Shown here: positions 63,085-64,000 of the stretch, piece after piece
How positions within the stretch are numbered: position 1 is the first letter of the stretch
Layout: every line of letters begins with the position of its first letter
Notes under the pieces: model-generated
Told to the model about the DNA's origin: nothing
The model's database searches: none
The model's input: the letters and a program-made list of their open reading frames with translations, nothing else
Position numbers and translations under genes: made by a program
Assembly: GCA_000149265.1 (NCBI GenBank)
Contig: CH003229.1
Span: 699,145 to 763,144 of the forward strand
DNA: 64,000 nucleotides
Direction: 5' to 3'
Source of the DNA: Ciona savignyi
Lineage: Eukaryota > Chordata > Ascidiacea > Phlebobranchia > Cionidae

Positions 63085-63465
63085 CAGTGCTTCTCGATCT
63101 TTTTGACCTCGTGGCGCACCCGAGACCAATTAGGAAACGATCGGGCGCACTTGGCAAAGGGAGACTAAACAATATGCTAAATACTCAAACAATTTAGGAA
63201 AAATATGGAAAATTAAAAGATTAATTTAAATAATTTCATTACCGAATTTTCTACATAACGAAATTACTGTTTCTTGAGCGCTCTTGCTTTTCGAAAGTAA
63301 TGTAGAACTAACTTTATTATGGAAAAGAACGAACTAGGCACTAACCAATTAGTAGTTTATGATCTATGCACACTTTGTCGTAAATTTATGTAATGCAAGT
63401 GTGGCGCACCTAGCTAACACCTGCGGCGCACCAGGGCGTCGCGGCGCACCATTTGAGAAGCACTG
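63085..63465. mobile_element. Non-autonomous hAT-like transposon, 381 bp
   Basis: Ends CAGTGCTTCTCGATC and, reversed, CAGTGCTTCTCAAATG. Exact 8-bp duplication CTCTAGTT at 63077-63084 and 63466-63473. GGCGCACC repeats lie near both ends. No coding sequence. Confidence 0.95.
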
Positions 63466-63544
63466 CTCTAGTTACATCAGGCAACGATTGCTTGAAAGCG
63501 AAAATTTAGATTTACAAACCACTATTTGACAAAGCGTTCCGTTG

Positions 63545-63733
63545 GACGTTGCTCAAAGAAATTCAGAACAAATTGCCACCGCTCATTTACCAGTAAACGA
63601 AACCGCAATAATTTCAGCAGCTATAAAGAAGAATCGCTCCACAGAAGCCAATGATTATGCAGCAGCGGCAAATCAAACGATGTTACTTTTGTGGAAACAG
63701 TCGGCACTATTAAAAATTCTGTCCCGCAAATGA
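63545..63733 (+). CDS. Possible coding fragment near the window edge
   Basis: Open frame reading LDVAQRNSEQIATAHLPVN... to LLLWKQSALLKILSRK, with a composition less AT-biased than neighbours. No ATG in frame near its start, no clear splice sites and no family recognised. Could be an internal exon or chance. Confidence 0.2.
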   Translation, partial: DVAQRNSEQIATAHLPVNETAIISAAIKKNRSTEANDYAAAANQTMLLLWKQSALLKILSRK

Positions 63734-64000
63734 TGCGACTTGTAGTAGATGCCATAAGGTTAGTCGCTTTGCCAAAGTTTGCCGTTCGTCCCCGTACCAC
63801 AATCAAAATGCATCAGATGCCCTATTAAATTACATGCATGAATAGTTTTCATATTTTGTTCTTTTTAAATTATGATCACCACATTAAATCACAGTCTCGA
63901 CATCCTTTGCATGCTAACAATATTGATTTGTTTACACGAACACAAGTGTTATTTATGGTGATGTTTATTACAGTATTCTCTGTTACTTGGTAAGCCGAGA

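Overview
The window looks like nuclear DNA of a tunicate of the Ciona type. It is AT-rich, its genes have small exons with GT-AG introns, it carries many interspersed repeats, and it holds short secreted cationic-peptide precursors with an acidic C-terminal tail like those described from Ciona haemocytes. The species assignment is inference from gene content, not a database match. A 100-N assembly gap lies at 44229-44328.

Layout. 1-3060: simple repeats, a 945-bp minisatellite, no gene seen. 3065-8105: a large interrupted inverted repeat whose spacer holds a small secreted peptide gene (4941-5480); its right arm is split by a short LTR retrotransposon with only a gag remnant (6021-7476). 7752-12690: a tandemly duplicated repeat block. 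14610-16985: an inverted duplication with two divergently transcribed copies of an Arg/Trp-rich peptide precursor. 18062-19660: a hAT-like and a TA-flanked MITE. 22513-24477: a GT31 galactosyltransferase-like gene split by a hAT-like insertion with a perfect 8-bp target duplication, followed by a tandem array of tRNA-like A-box units. 29502-31134 (minus): a secreted Thr-rich mucin-like protein. 36633-40341 (minus): a 968-residue protein with a nucleotidyltransferase-like motif and TPR-like ends. 41000-45410: dispersed repeats and decayed gypsy and LINE pol remnants. 52900-59364: a divergent FUT8-like alpha-1,6-fucosyltransferase over eight exons. 60713-63465: another copy of the palindrome-bearing repeat and a third hAT-like element.

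The most distinctive content is the three peptide genes. All have a signal peptide, a cationic or hydrophobic core, and an acidic tail supplied by a second exon after a phase-1 intron that regenerates a Glu codon. This suggests one antimicrobial-peptide-like family duplicated twice, each time beside inverted repeats. The two glycosyltransferases and the mucin-like protein share a secretory-pathway theme, but nothing shows that they are co-regulated. Several insertions can be dated relative to duplications because a paralogous copy keeps the empty site.
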